Assembly: GCA_900753685.1 (NCBI GenBank)
Contig: CAAEAB010000219.1
Span: forward strand, 1 to 22,575
Length of the DNA: 22,575 bases
Source of the DNA: Lachnospiraceae bacterium
GTDB lineage: Bacteria > Bacillota > Clostridia > Lachnospirales > Lachnospiraceae
Reading direction: 5' to 3'
The position numbers were made by a program, and so were the translations under genes. The notes under the pieces are model-generated. The model saw only the letters and a list, made by a program, of their open reading frames with translations. It did no database searches and was not told where the DNA came from. Below are positions 1-6,978 of the stretch, piece after piece (within the stretch, counting starts at the first letter, position 1; each line of letters begins with the position of its first letter).

Positions 1-657
1 CCAGGTGTTTTTTTCCAAAACAAGCTTATCGCTGAAGGCCTCCGACAAATTATTCAGAAGAAGCTCTCTCTGTGTCACCGAAATGGCTATCTTCTGCTTT
101 TTCTTTAATGTATAAAGAAATTCCTCCAGCGCCTGATTGACATTCCGGCTCTTCATCAACTTTTCATAAATATGGGCGTGAATTTTATTGACTAGAAAAA
201 CTCTCGGGAAATCCGCAGACTTGAATAAATTAACGGCCTCCTGCCAATGCTCGGAAGCCAGCCGCGAAAATTCCTCCAGGTTTCCGACTTCACCAATACT
301 CGTTATACAATAGGGCGAGCGCACAGTCACCTTATAAGGAATCTGAATCTCACCGCCATTGCTTATAATACTGATATGTCCTTCGGCCTTATCCCCCGGT
401 TCCATATTGTCCGCTATAAATGTAAAATGAATCTGATTATCCGTTCCAATAATATCTGTTTCTGCACAGCGCATCTGTTTATTGGAAGAAAAGACCTTCG
501 CCCTCACGTCAATGCCATTCACCGCATAAACCCGAAATTCTCCCGAAAAATGTCTTCCGGCTTCAACTTCCAGAAAAATCGATTCATCTGAAACCCGTAT
601 ATCTGGGCAGCCATATTCAAATATTCCCTTTGACAGTAAATTAATCTTTTCTTTCAA
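1..657 (-). CDS. DUF5717-like protein, N-terminal part (cut by window edge)
   Basis: An open frame with no stop runs from a TTG start at 655-657 off the window edge and gives 219 residues. The TTG is preceded by AGGAGAG about 4-6 nt upstream, and the next in-frame ATG is about 60 codons in, so the TTG start is well supported. The first ~115 residues look like beta-rich immunoglobulin-like sandwich sequence (FSGEFRVYAVNG, HISIISNGGEIQIPYKVTV). They are followed by a helical, TPR-like stretch (LASEHWQEAVNLFKSADF onward). No signal peptide is seen at the start. The pattern agrees with my memory of the large DUF5717 proteins of Lachnospiraceae, which run to over 1000 residues and have no known function; that family call is from memory. 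It is divergent from the CobD-like gene. Confidence 0.72.
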   Translation of the reverse strand, partial: MKEKINLLSKGIFEYGCPDIRVSDESIFLEVEAGRHFSGEFRVYAVNGIDVRAKVFSSNKQMRCAETDIIGTDNQIHFTFIADNMEPGDKAEGHISIISNGGEIQIPYKVTVRSPYCITSIGEVGNLEEFSRLASEHWQEAVNLFKSADFPRVFLVNKIHAHIYEKLMKSRNVNQALEEFLYTLKKKQKIAISVTQRELLLNNLSEAFSDKLVLEKNTW

Positions 658-678
658 TGTCTCTCTCCTGTTTATCAT

Positions 679-739
679 TTGCATTTTAAAATGAAATGTA
701 CTAATATAGATTATAACACCATAATGAATATTGGTGCAA
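679..739. promoter_or_regulatory. Divergent overlapping promoters between DUF5717-like and CobD-like genes
   Basis: On the + strand, TTGCAT (679-684), a 17-nt spacer and TAATAT (702-707) form a SigA-type promoter for the CobD-like gene. On the - strand, TTGCAC (739-734), an 18-nt spacer and TATAAT (715-710) face the DUF5717-like gene. A perfect 12-bp palindrome, CATTTTAAAATG (682-693), lies in the + promoter spacer and just downstream of the - promoter. It could be an operator, though AT-rich palindromes arise easily by chance. Confidence 0.5.
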
Positions 740-763
740 CAAAAAGTAATGAGGAGTAAAATT

Positions 764-1861
764 ATGACACAAAAATCCGAACATTTTCACGGCAGCGATC
801 TTGAGAAAATCGAGGAAATCTACCACATTCCTCGGGAAGAAATTACCAGCTTTGCGGCGAATGTAAATCCCATCGGCATTTCCCCAAAACTGCGCAGCGC
901 ACTGGCCGAACATATTGACGCGATTACAGGCTACCCTGAAAGAGAATATACTTCCCTCAGAAAATGTATTGCCTCCTATGCAGATACTAATTTTAAAAAT
1001 ATTATCGTGGGAAACGGTTCCACCGAACTCATTTCCCTGTTTATCCAAATATTGAAACCTCACAAAGCCCTCATTCTCGGACCAACCTACTCCGAATATG
1101 AGCGTGAGGTCACCCTGGCCGGAGGCACCTCCCGGTATTACCGTCTCGATGAAAGCCATGGTTTTTCCGTCCATGTGGACTTACTTGCCAGACAGCTCAA
1201 TGAAACCATCGATCTGCTCATCCTGTGTAATCCGAATAATCCCACATCCACAGCCATCTCCCGCTCCGACATGCGTCAGATTCTGGATATCTGTAAGGAA
1301 AACGGTATCTATGTTCTTGTCGACGAAACCTATGTGGAGTTTGCCGAGGATTTACACGCCATTACGGCAATCCCTCTGTCTCAATATTACAATAATATCA
1401 TTGTTCTTCGGGGTGTATCCAAATTCTTTGCCGCTCCAGGGCTCCGACTGGGCTATGCCGTCTGCGGCAACCGCGACTTAGTCAAAGAAGTGGTCGGCCA
1501 TCAGGACCCATGGGCCATCAACACCTTAGCCGCCATCGCCGGAGAAATCATGTTCACTGACGAAGATTATATTGCCCGGACCCGTAAGCTCATTTCCTCC
1601 GAAAGAGACCGGATCTGCCAAAAACTGGACAGCATCCCTGGTGTCGCCTACTATCCCCCAAAAGCCAATTTTATTCTCTTAAAGATTCTCAAGGAGGATG
1701 TCGCCGCCATGGACATTTTTGAAGCCGCGATTCGTAAAAAACTGATGATTCGCGACTGTTCCGATTTTCCATTTCTTAACAATAAATATTTCCGTTTCTG
1801 TATCATGATGCCGGAAAAAAACGATGAATTACTGAATGTGATTGAAAAGCTGCTTGGATAA
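764..1861 (+). CDS. CobD-like PLP-dependent aminotransferase/decarboxylase
   Basis: A 365-residue fold-type I PLP enzyme. The ATG at 764 is chosen because GAGGAG (751-756) sits 7 nt before it; an upstream TTG at 731 has no such site. It matches threonine-phosphate decarboxylase (CobD) along its length: an HG start, AANVNPIG, GNGSTELI, CNPNNPT, DETYVEF, the PLP lysine in GVSKFFAAPGLRLGY, QDPWAINTLAAIAGE, and RDCSDFPFL near the end. CobD decarboxylates L-threonine phosphate to aminopropanol phosphate for the cobamide nucleotide loop. Histidinol-phosphate aminotransferase (HisC) is the close alternative. No cobalamin or histidine biosynthesis gene is next to it, so it is an orphan and the exact substrate is unproved. 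A terminator follows directly. Confidence 0.8.
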   Translation: MTQKSEHFHGSDLEKIEEIYHIPREEITSFAANVNPIGISPKLRSALAEHIDAITGYPEREYTSLRKCIASYADTNFKNIIVGNGSTELISLFIQILKPHKALILGPTYSEYEREVTLAGGTSRYYRLDESHGFSVHVDLLARQLNETIDLLILCNPNNPTSTAISRSDMRQILDICKENGIYVLVDETYVEFAEDLHAITAIPLSQYYNNIIVLRGVSKFFAAPGLRLGYAVCGNRDLVKEVVGHQDPWAINTLAAIAGEIMFTDEDYIARTRKLISSERDRICQKLDSIPGVAYYPPKANFILLKILKEDVAAMDIFEAAIRKKLMIRDCSDFPFLNNKYFRFCIMMPEKNDELLNVIEKLLG

Positions 1862-1879
1862 AAGCCCAATAACAAATGT

Positions 1880-1915
1880 GGTGTGGCCAGATAACTGGTC
1901 ACACCATATATTTTT
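1880..1915 (+). terminator. Rho-independent terminator after the CobD-like gene
   Basis: An 11-bp stem (GGTGTGGCCAG at 1880-1890 with CTGGTCACACC at 1895-1905, one G-T wobble) has an ATAA loop and is followed by ATATATTTTT on the + strand. It begins 19 nt after the stop codon. It may also help to end transcription of the convergent VTC-like gene, but the T-run in that direction is poor. Confidence 0.82.
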
Positions 1916-1932
1916 CCGAGCATTGTCCGTCC

Positions 1933-2580
1933 TTAAGCTCCAGGATTTTCCGTGTTTGGCGCCAGAGCCAGAACGGAACGAAAAATTGAAGGTATATGAA
2001 TACTCTGTTGATAGGTCATAATAACATGGTCTTTGTCCAAACGTTCCTTCATATCCAGCTGATCTGCCAGTAAATCTCCTTTGCGTCCATAGATTGAACG
2101 AACCGCCAGGTCAAATTGTATGTAATCATTACTGTTATGCACTTTAAAACGCTGACGCTCATAATCGACAACAACACCGATAGTCTTAAGATTCACCGTA
2201 ATCTCCAAATACAAATTCTTTAACAGGGGATACCGGCTTTCTTTCAGCCACCGCACATCTCCTCTGAAAATCCTCCGGCATTCATTGGCGGTAATGGGAG
2301 CATAATCTTTATAAATCAGTCCGGATCTGCGGCATTTCCTCTCAACCATCAAATGATTCGTATCAAAATCTACCATAACAATGCAGTAAACATCTTTATC
2401 TTTAGAATTCATATCCAGACCGTCTTCCAGATAATTAATATCATCGTTAAAATAAATCTTTCGAACCCTGCTCATTTTACTCAACCGATTTTCCGGCGCG
2501 CTTTGAATGGACTCTATCATTCTTTCATAGTCTTTCACATCAAGGACATTATTATTTTCATAAAATACTTCTCTATCCAT
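1933..2580 (-). CDS. VTC-domain-like protein (polyphosphate polymerase fold), probably degenerate
   Basis: A 215-residue soluble protein. ATG 2580 is used; a TTG directly before it (2583) is possible, and AGGGTGA lies upstream. It aligns by eye with the bacterial VTC/polyphosphate-polymerase domain of the CYTH superfamily: RVRKIYFNDD (38-47), VERKCRRSGLIYKD (79-92), the GDVRWL segment (108-112), LKNLYLE (120-126), VVVDYER (136-142), FDLAVRS (156-162) and VIMTYQQSIHIP (186-197). Such domains build polyphosphate from nucleoside triphosphate. Two lysine motifs (ERK, YKD) are kept. The usual R-x-R pair after the first strand reads VYCIVMVDF here, and the late E-x-K strand reads VIMTY. The lysine expected in the first strand is also not seen. 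A non-catalytic or polyanion-binding role is therefore possible. It is a single gene with its own promoter region. Confidence 0.6.
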   Translation of the reverse strand: MDREVFYENNNVLDVKDYERMIESIQSAPENRLSKMSRVRKIYFNDDINYLEDGLDMNSKDKDVYCIVMVDFDTNHLMVERKCRRSGLIYKDYAPITANECRRIFRGDVRWLKESRYPLLKNLYLEITVNLKTIGVVVDYERQRFKVHNSNDYIQFDLAVRSIYGRKGDLLADQLDMKERLDKDHVIMTYQQSIHIPSIFRSVLALAPNTENPGA

Positions 2581-2642
2581 CAATTAATATCTTCACCCTT
2601 TCCAAAAAATGTGTTTCCCCATTAACCTTTTCCACTCTTACT

Positions 2643-2648
2643 ATTATA
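2643..2648 (-). promoter_or_regulatory. Likely -10 element for the VTC-like gene
   Basis: Reading the minus strand, a perfect TATAAT lies about 63 nt before the start codon in the AT-rich gap 2581-2705. The matching -35 (TCATTT at 17-nt spacing) is weak. Nothing else in this gap looks like a gene. Confidence 0.4.
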
Positions 2649-2705
2649 TTCGGAAGTTGTGAAAAAATGATGTATAAAGATTAAAGAATTTATAAAAAAA
2701 GTATT

Positions 2706-3713
2706 TTATAACAATATACAATCTTCTTCCTTGAGAGCTAAATAGACATCCGTATTATTTTCGATTAATGTTGCCTTCTTGAACAATACGTCCACATCCA
2801 CCTGCTTATCGCCGCAGAGTACTGCATAACGAAGCACATTACCATGCGGAAGACTGACAGAAACTTTACCCTTCATCGTCAAATAACCTTCTTTTTCTAT
2901 CGGCTGGGTACTGATTTCCACAATTTCCGGACGGAAGGCCACATCCCTGGCAACTGCCTGTTTTCCGGTCAGCTTCCGGAAATCTTCCATCGACATAATA
3001 TTATAATGGCCGATGAAGGTTGCCGCAAATTTGGATAACGGCTGGGTATACATCTGGGTTGGTGCGGCCGACTGTTCAATCTCTCCCTTGTACATCAAGT
3101 GGATAACATCGGACATAACCATTGCCTCATCCTGGTCATGGGTTACAAAAATCGCAGTAATATCCATTTCTTTTTGAATACGACGAATCTCCACCTGAAG
3201 CGAATGGCGAAGCAAAGCATCGATGGCCGACAACGGTTCATCAAGAAGCAATACCTTTGGATGGGTTACCATAGCGCGGGCCAAAGCCGCACGCTGCTGC
3301 TGTCCACCGGACATCTGGGACGGATAATGATGTAAATGATCCGACAAGCCTACGATGTCCACCATCTCTTCCACCCGTTTTGTGATTTCTTCCTTCGGAA
3401 CCTTTTTTAATTTCAAGCCAAAGGCCACATTCTGAGCCACATCCATATTTGGGAAAAGACTGTATTGCTGGAATACCATTCCGATGTCTCTGTCCTTTGG
3501 ATTTACATTCGTAATATCCTTTCCATCAAGATATACCTTACCGGAGGTTACGGTTTCCAGACCGGCCAGACATCGGAGTAATGTACTCTTTCCACAGCCT
3601 GAAGGCCCCAAAAGTGTCACAAGAGACCCCTTCTCCACTTCCAGATCAATATTCTTTAATACTTCATTATTTCCAAAACTCTTACTTATATTTTCAAATC
3701 GAATATATGACAT
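2706..3713 (-). CDS. ABC importer ATP-binding protein (PotA/FbpC-type)
   Basis: A 335-residue ATPase that powers the uptake system encoded just upstream in the same operon. Walker A GPSGCGKST is at 36-44, the Q-loop FQQYSLFP near 81-88, the signature SGGQQQR at 135-141, Walker B LLLDEP at 155-160, the D-loop reads SAID, and the switch histidine is H192 (VTHDQDEA). A C-terminal part from about 240 carries a FRPEIVEI segment typical of a TOBE-type regulatory domain, as in polyamine, iron and phosphonate importers. AAAGGAG precedes the ATG, and the gene starts 14 nt after the second permease stop. It is the last gene of the operon. No strong terminator follows, only an AT-only stem around 2690-2711. 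The substrate cannot be read from the ATPase. Confidence 0.92.
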   Translation of the reverse strand: MSYIRFENISKSFGNNEVLKNIDLEVEKGSLVTLLGPSGCGKSTLLRCLAGLETVTSGKVYLDGKDITNVNPKDRDIGMVFQQYSLFPNMDVAQNVAFGLKLKKVPKEEITKRVEEMVDIVGLSDHLHHYPSQMSGGQQQRAALARAMVTHPKVLLLDEPLSAIDALLRHSLQVEIRRIQKEMDITAIFVTHDQDEAMVMSDVIHLMYKGEIEQSAAPTQMYTQPLSKFAATFIGHYNIMSMEDFRKLTGKQAVARDVAFRPEIVEISTQPIEKEGYLTMKGKVSVSLPHGNVLRYAVLCGDKQVDVDVLFKKATLIENNTDVYLALKEEDCILL

Positions 3714-3727
3714 TTCTCATCACTCCT

Positions 3728-4528
3728 TTACTTTCTCTGCGCTCTGCCCTTGCCCTCCCGGCTTTTCAGGAATAATACGATGGCCGTAATGACAAAGGTT
3801 ACAAACATAATAATTACAAATACGGCGCTGGCCTTTGTGCTGTCGCTCTTCATCGTCTGATAGAGGAAAATCTGCATATTTGGCGCAGAAGTTCCGGCCA
3901 GATTTCGAATCAGGACATAGTCGCCAAAGATAATACCAACGGCCAAAAGTGATGATACAATGATCGCTGAAAGAATATTCGGTACGACAACTCTGAAAAA
4001 AGCATAAATTTTAGATGCTCCGAGCATTTCAGCCGCTTCAATTAATGTGGTCATATTTACCGCTCTCATACCATTGCGGATACCCTGATAAATATACGGC
4101 AATATAACAACACAATAAGCGCCTACCAGCATGACCAGACGATTGCTGAGAATGGATTTTGTTCCTACATAAAGGGACAAAATACTGACAGAAAGAATAA
4201 CTCCCTGAATCGTATATGGAATCATACAGATAATCTGCACATATTTTTCAAGCTTCGGAAAATAAATTGTTGTGACAAACAAAGCCAGTAACACGATGAC
4301 AATCGTCAGTAAGATTGGCACGACGCACCATCCGATGGATCGTCCAACGGAAGCCATAAAGTTCTGGTCTGAAAACAGGGATATGTAGTTGTCAAGCCGA
4401 AAACCCTCAGGCAGTATCTCCGTCCATTTTTTAAATACAGAATAAATAATGGACACAACGAGAGGAATCAACAAATAGATCATGATCAGCAGCATAATCG
4501 CTATAGAACCTGCATTTTTTTTCTTCAT
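3728..4528 (-). CDS. ABC transporter permease (PotC-like)
   Basis: A 266-residue inner-membrane permease of the binding-protein-dependent family. About six hydrophobic segments are visible, starting with IAIMLLIMIYLLIPLVVSII near residues 8-27. The cytoplasmic coupling loop is EAAEMLGASKIYAFFRVVVPNI (about 165-186), which matches the EAA motif that contacts the ATPase. The ATG overlaps the stop of the preceding permease in an ATGA arrangement (4525-4528), so the two are translationally coupled and probably form the transmembrane heterodimer. The partner ATPase starts 14 nt after this gene's stop. The family fits polyamine, Fe(III), thiamine or aminoethylphosphonate importers; the substrate is not determined. 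Confidence 0.9.
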   Translation of the reverse strand: MKKKNAGSIAIMLLIMIYLLIPLVVSIIYSVFKKWTEILPEGFRLDNYISLFSDQNFMASVGRSIGWCVVPILLTIVIVLLALFVTTIYFPKLEKYVQIICMIPYTIQGVILSVSILSLYVGTKSILSNRLVMLVGAYCVVILPYIYQGIRNGMRAVNMTTLIEAAEMLGASKIYAFFRVVVPNILSAIIVSSLLAVGIIFGDYVLIRNLAGTSAPNMQIFLYQTMKSDSTKASAVFVIIMFVTFVITAIVLFLKSREGKGRAQRK

Positions 4529-5376
4529 TTTCTACGTCCTCCCTTCTGGAATTGTCTGCTCAGTCCATTGGTAATCAAAATCATAATCACCATAACTGCC
4601 ATCATTACAACAGAGAGCGCGCCGCCGAGCCCGGCACGTATCTTTACCTCGCCTGTAAAGCATCCGGCAATCTGAACCGGCAGGAGGGCAATATTATCCA
4701 TCATCAACGCATAAATCGTCGCATAGGCTGCCAGAGCGTTTGCAAACAAAACACTGAACGTGCTGAGAATACTTGGCATCAGTACAGGAACTCCGACCTT
4801 CCTCCAAAATACTCCCGGCGTACCACCAAGAAGTGTACAGGCTTCTTTCCACTGCTTCTGCACCCCGTCAAAGGCCGGTATAAGAAGAAGGGTAGATAAC
4901 GGAATCTGAAAATATACATAAATCAGACTCATTCCGTTCATCGTATATAAATTATAATTTGCAAGGAAATCAATGCCGAATTCTTTACCGATACTTACAA
5001 TCAAACCGGCATTGCCTAAAAGAATCATATAAGCGAAAGCCAAGGGAATTCCGGCAAAGTTTGATACCATATTTAATACGGCCATAAATGCATTATTCAA
5101 TTTTCCCTGATGTTGGTGAGCCGCACGTGCCCCAAGAAATGCAATGATAATTCCTATGATGGCCGATGTTAAAGATATTTTCAAGCTGTTAAGAATGGCT
5201 TTCTGATAAAGTAATTTTGAAAACACAGTCTGATAGTTTTCCAGCGTAAAGCCCGTTCCCGAATCCGGCTGGAAGCTCTTGATAATCACCGTAATCAAAG
5301 GTACGATTTCATAAAGCATTGCAACGATCAAGAATGGCACTAACGCAAGTAAATAAATATATGTTTTCTTTTTCAT
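4525..5376 (-). CDS. ABC transporter permease (PotB-like)
   Basis: A 283-residue inner-membrane permease with about six hydrophobic segments, the first at residues 5-30 (LLALVPFLIVAMLYEIVPLI). The EAA-type coupling loop reads EACTLLGGTPGVFWRKVGVPVL (about 178-199). AGGAG stands 10 nt before the ATG. The gene follows the binding-protein gene across a 123-nt gap that contains a large hairpin (5441-5491), and it is coupled to the next permease by a 4-nt ATGA overlap. Together with that permease, the ATPase and the lipoprotein it forms a complete importer. The order binding protein, permease, permease, ATPase differs from the classical potABCD order. Confidence 0.9.
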   Translation of the reverse strand: MKKKTYIYLLALVPFLIVAMLYEIVPLITVIIKSFQPDSGTGFTLENYQTVFSKLLYQKAILNSLKISLTSAIIGIIIAFLGARAAHQHQGKLNNAFMAVLNMVSNFAGIPLAFAYMILLGNAGLIVSIGKEFGIDFLANYNLYTMNGMSLIYVYFQIPLSTLLLIPAFDGVQKQWKEACTLLGGTPGVFWRKVGVPVLMPSILSTFSVLFANALAAYATIYALMMDNIALLPVQIAGCFTGEVKIRAGLGGALSVVMMAVMVIMILITNGLSRQFQKGGRRK

Positions 5377-5440
5377 TCAATTCAACTCCTGTCTGATGCT
5401 ATCTTTTTGTTTACCTGGATGCGCCAGATGATTGCTCTAT

Positions 5441-5491
5441 AATCTGAAAATGGGGGTGCAAGAATTTGCACCCCCATAAATAACTCAGATT
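5441..5491 (-). terminator. Large intra-operon hairpin (attenuator or partial terminator/RNA stabiliser)
   Basis: A perfect 12-bp stem has its arms at 5450-5461 and 5466-5477 (TGGGGGTGCAA with its complement) around a GAAT loop. An outer 7-bp pair, AATCTGA (5441-5447) with TCAGATT (5485-5491), encloses it. On the minus strand it begins 9 nt after the binding-protein stop and is followed only by a short ATTTTC tract. This is the usual place for partial termination or 3' end protection, giving more binding protein than membrane parts. Confidence 0.75.
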
Positions 5492-5499
5492 CTAAATAA

Positions 5500-6657
5500 T
5501 TACTGTACAAGCAACGGAGCGATTTCTTCTTCCCAACGAGTTCTTGCTGTTTCACATGCTGCGGAATAAGCGTCTGCATCATCGATCAGAACAGCGTCTG
5601 CAACGGCGTCTTTACTGATAACCTGGTCTGCATATTCTTCTGCAACTTCAAAATCTTCTCTTGTAGGAATAGCGCCGGCCAGAGCCAGATATGTCTGTCC
5701 TTCATCACTGAACATTACTTCTCTTGTAAGAGCTGCTGCATTTGGATGAGGTGCATATTTGTTAATAACAGACGCATATCCGTTCTGCAGAGAACCATCG
5801 GACGGAACAACTGCCGTCATATTATACTGGGTAATATTTTTGCTGTAAGGAATACCTGTGAAGCTCCATACAACGCCAACTGCGATTTCACCGGATTCAA
5901 AGTTTGCCTGTGTAATATCCAGTGTATTCACTCTTCCTGCTTCAGCCATCTCTGTCCAGAATTCAATCGCTGGCTCAAGATTGTCCATATCGCCGCCAAA
6001 AGCATATGCGGAAGCGATAAATGCAGCCTGAGCATTTGCACCGGTCAGAGGTCCAAGAGCGACTTTATAGTCGCCTTCACGGATATCCTGCCAGGATGTC
6101 GGTACATTTTCAACCTGATCTGTATTTACAAGGAAGGTTGTAACACCTGTATAGGCAACCATCCATTTTCCGTCTTCGCCTTTTGCCCAATCCGGAACGC
6201 TGTCCCAATAGGATGTTTTATATCCCTGAACCAGATCCTCATCAACAGCCTGTCCGGCAAATCCGTAACCAACATCACCCATATCCTTTGTACCGTTTTC
6301 GCCCTCTGTCGCAAACATTTGAAGCTCTTCGGAGGAACTCATATCTGTGTCATTATGTGTGATACCATATGTATCTGACATAGCGTTCCACAGGGAACCC
6401 CAGTCTGCCCATTCATCCGGCATACCAACAGATTCAACATGGCCTTCAGCTTTTGCATTTTCAATGATTTCATCCAGGGTTAAAGAATTCAAATCCCCGG
6501 CGGCATCTCCTGCTGTTGTTTCTACTGATGTCTCTGCACCTGTCTCTGCTGTCGTTTCAGCGGTTGTCTCTGTCTTTCCGCCGCCGCAGCCAACCAGCGC
6601 CAGGCACATTGCTCCAGTCAGGGCAACTGCCAATGATTTCTTAGTCATCTTCTTCAT
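5500..6657 (-). CDS. ABC importer substrate-binding lipoprotein
   Basis: A 385-residue periplasmic-binding-protein-like II protein. The ATG at 6657 is chosen over the longer frame because AGGAGGAG lies right before it and it begins a typical lipoprotein signal: MKKMTKKS, a hydrophobic core, then the lipobox LVGC with the modified cysteine at residue 24. A low-complexity Thr/Glu-rich linker (about 28-55) follows, common in Gram-positive lipoproteins. The mature domain contains EWADWGSLW, DTDMSSSEEL, YKTSYWDSVPDW and AYTGVTTFLVN, which place it among the iron/thiamine/polyamine/phosphonate type of binding proteins. The ligand is not resolved. It is the first gene of the importer operon. Confidence 0.9.
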   Translation of the reverse strand: MKKMTKKSLAVALTGAMCLALVGCGGGKTETTAETTAETGAETSVETTAGDAAGDLNSLTLDEIIENAKAEGHVESVGMPDEWADWGSLWNAMSDTYGITHNDTDMSSSEELQMFATEGENGTKDMGDVGYGFAGQAVDEDLVQGYKTSYWDSVPDWAKGEDGKWMVAYTGVTTFLVNTDQVENVPTSWQDIREGDYKVALGPLTGANAQAAFIASAYAFGGDMDNLEPAIEFWTEMAEAGRVNTLDITQANFESGEIAVGVVWSFTGIPYSKNITQYNMTAVVPSDGSLQNGYASVINKYAPHPNAAALTREVMFSDEGQTYLALAGAIPTREDFEVAEEYADQVISKDAVADAVLIDDADAYSAACETARTRWEEEIAPLLVQ

Positions 6658-6771
6658 AGTTTCTCCTCCTTTTTTACGGGCTGTCTTATTGAGTAAAGTG
6701 CCCTTATAACTATAAAAAGAGCCGAAAGGAATACCTCTTGACATTCTCTCTCCAACTCTACTGTCAAAGTC

Positions 6772-6800
6772 ATTCTATCATAAATTGTGTGAATTGTAAA
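6772..6800 (-). promoter_or_regulatory. SigA-type promoter of the ABC importer operon
   Basis: On the minus strand, TTTACA (6800-6795), a 17-nt spacer and TAGAAT (6777-6772) give a good housekeeping promoter. Transcription would start near 6765, about 108 nt before the binding-protein ATG. Confidence 0.65.
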
Positions 6801-6802
6801 CC

Positions 6803-6829
6803 AAAGATTGGCTATTTTCCATAATCTTT
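6803..6829. promoter_or_regulatory. Inverted repeat abutting the ABC operon -35 (possible operator)
   Basis: AAAGATTGG (6803-6811) is mirrored by CC-AT-AATCTTT (6819-6829), giving nine complementary pairs with a 2-nt offset. It ends 2 bp upstream of the -35 box, the usual place for an activator. The cognate regulator is unknown and not adjacent. Confidence 0.4.
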
Positions 6830-6870
6830 TGTTTATTTTAACATATTTTATATATTCATTAGATATTTTG

Positions 6871-6887
6871 GGCAATTTCTATGCCAA
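6871..6887 (-). promoter_or_regulatory. Candidate sigma-54 (-24/-12) promoter for the ABC operon
   Basis: The minus strand reads TTGGCATAGAAATTGCC, with GG and GC exactly 10 nt apart as sigma-54 requires. Ten of the 13 defined positions of YTGGCACG-N4-TTGCW match; the CG after GGCA and the last W do not. It points at the ABC operon, with a predicted start near 6860, and this window encodes RpoN. It also reads as an imperfect inverted repeat (6867-6888), so an operator is the alternative. Confidence 0.4.
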
Positions 6888-6904
6888 ATTTTTACAATAT
6901 GCGT

Positions 6905-6946
6905 AAAAAAAGACATAAAGACGATTTTGCACGCCCTTATGCCTTT
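6905..6946 (-). terminator. Rho-independent terminator of purA
   Basis: On the minus strand, a 15-bp stem with three G-T wobbles (arms 6932-6946 and 6909-6923) has an 8-nt loop and runs straight into a T-run. It starts about 32 nt after the purA stop. Confidence 0.85.
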
Positions 6947-6978
6947 TATCCTATACCTGTTCTCTGACAGATAAATAT

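Larger units (their letters stand above)
6658..6978 (-). other. 321-bp intergenic leader of the ABC operon
   Basis: No convincing gene lies here. The short minus-strand frame extending upstream of 6657 lacks a good start. Read on the minus strand, the gap holds in order the purA terminator (6905-6946), a sigma-54-like site (6871-6887), a very AT-rich stretch, an inverted repeat (6803-6829), a SigA-type promoter (6772-6800), an untranslated leader of about 105 nt, and the binding-protein ribosome site. Confidence 0.7.

Noticed and set aside
701..1174. 157-residue minus-strand open frame
   Set aside because: It lies antisense within the CobD-like gene, has no ribosome site and no recognisable motif.
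2690..2711. AT-only stem (TTATAAAA and TTTTATAA) at the end of the ABC ATPase gene as a terminator
   Set aside because: It has no GC pairs and overlaps the stop codon; too weak to call without transcript ends.
5746..6378. 210-residue plus-strand open frame
   Set aside because: It is a shadow antisense to the lipoprotein gene, Cys/Ile-rich with no start signal.
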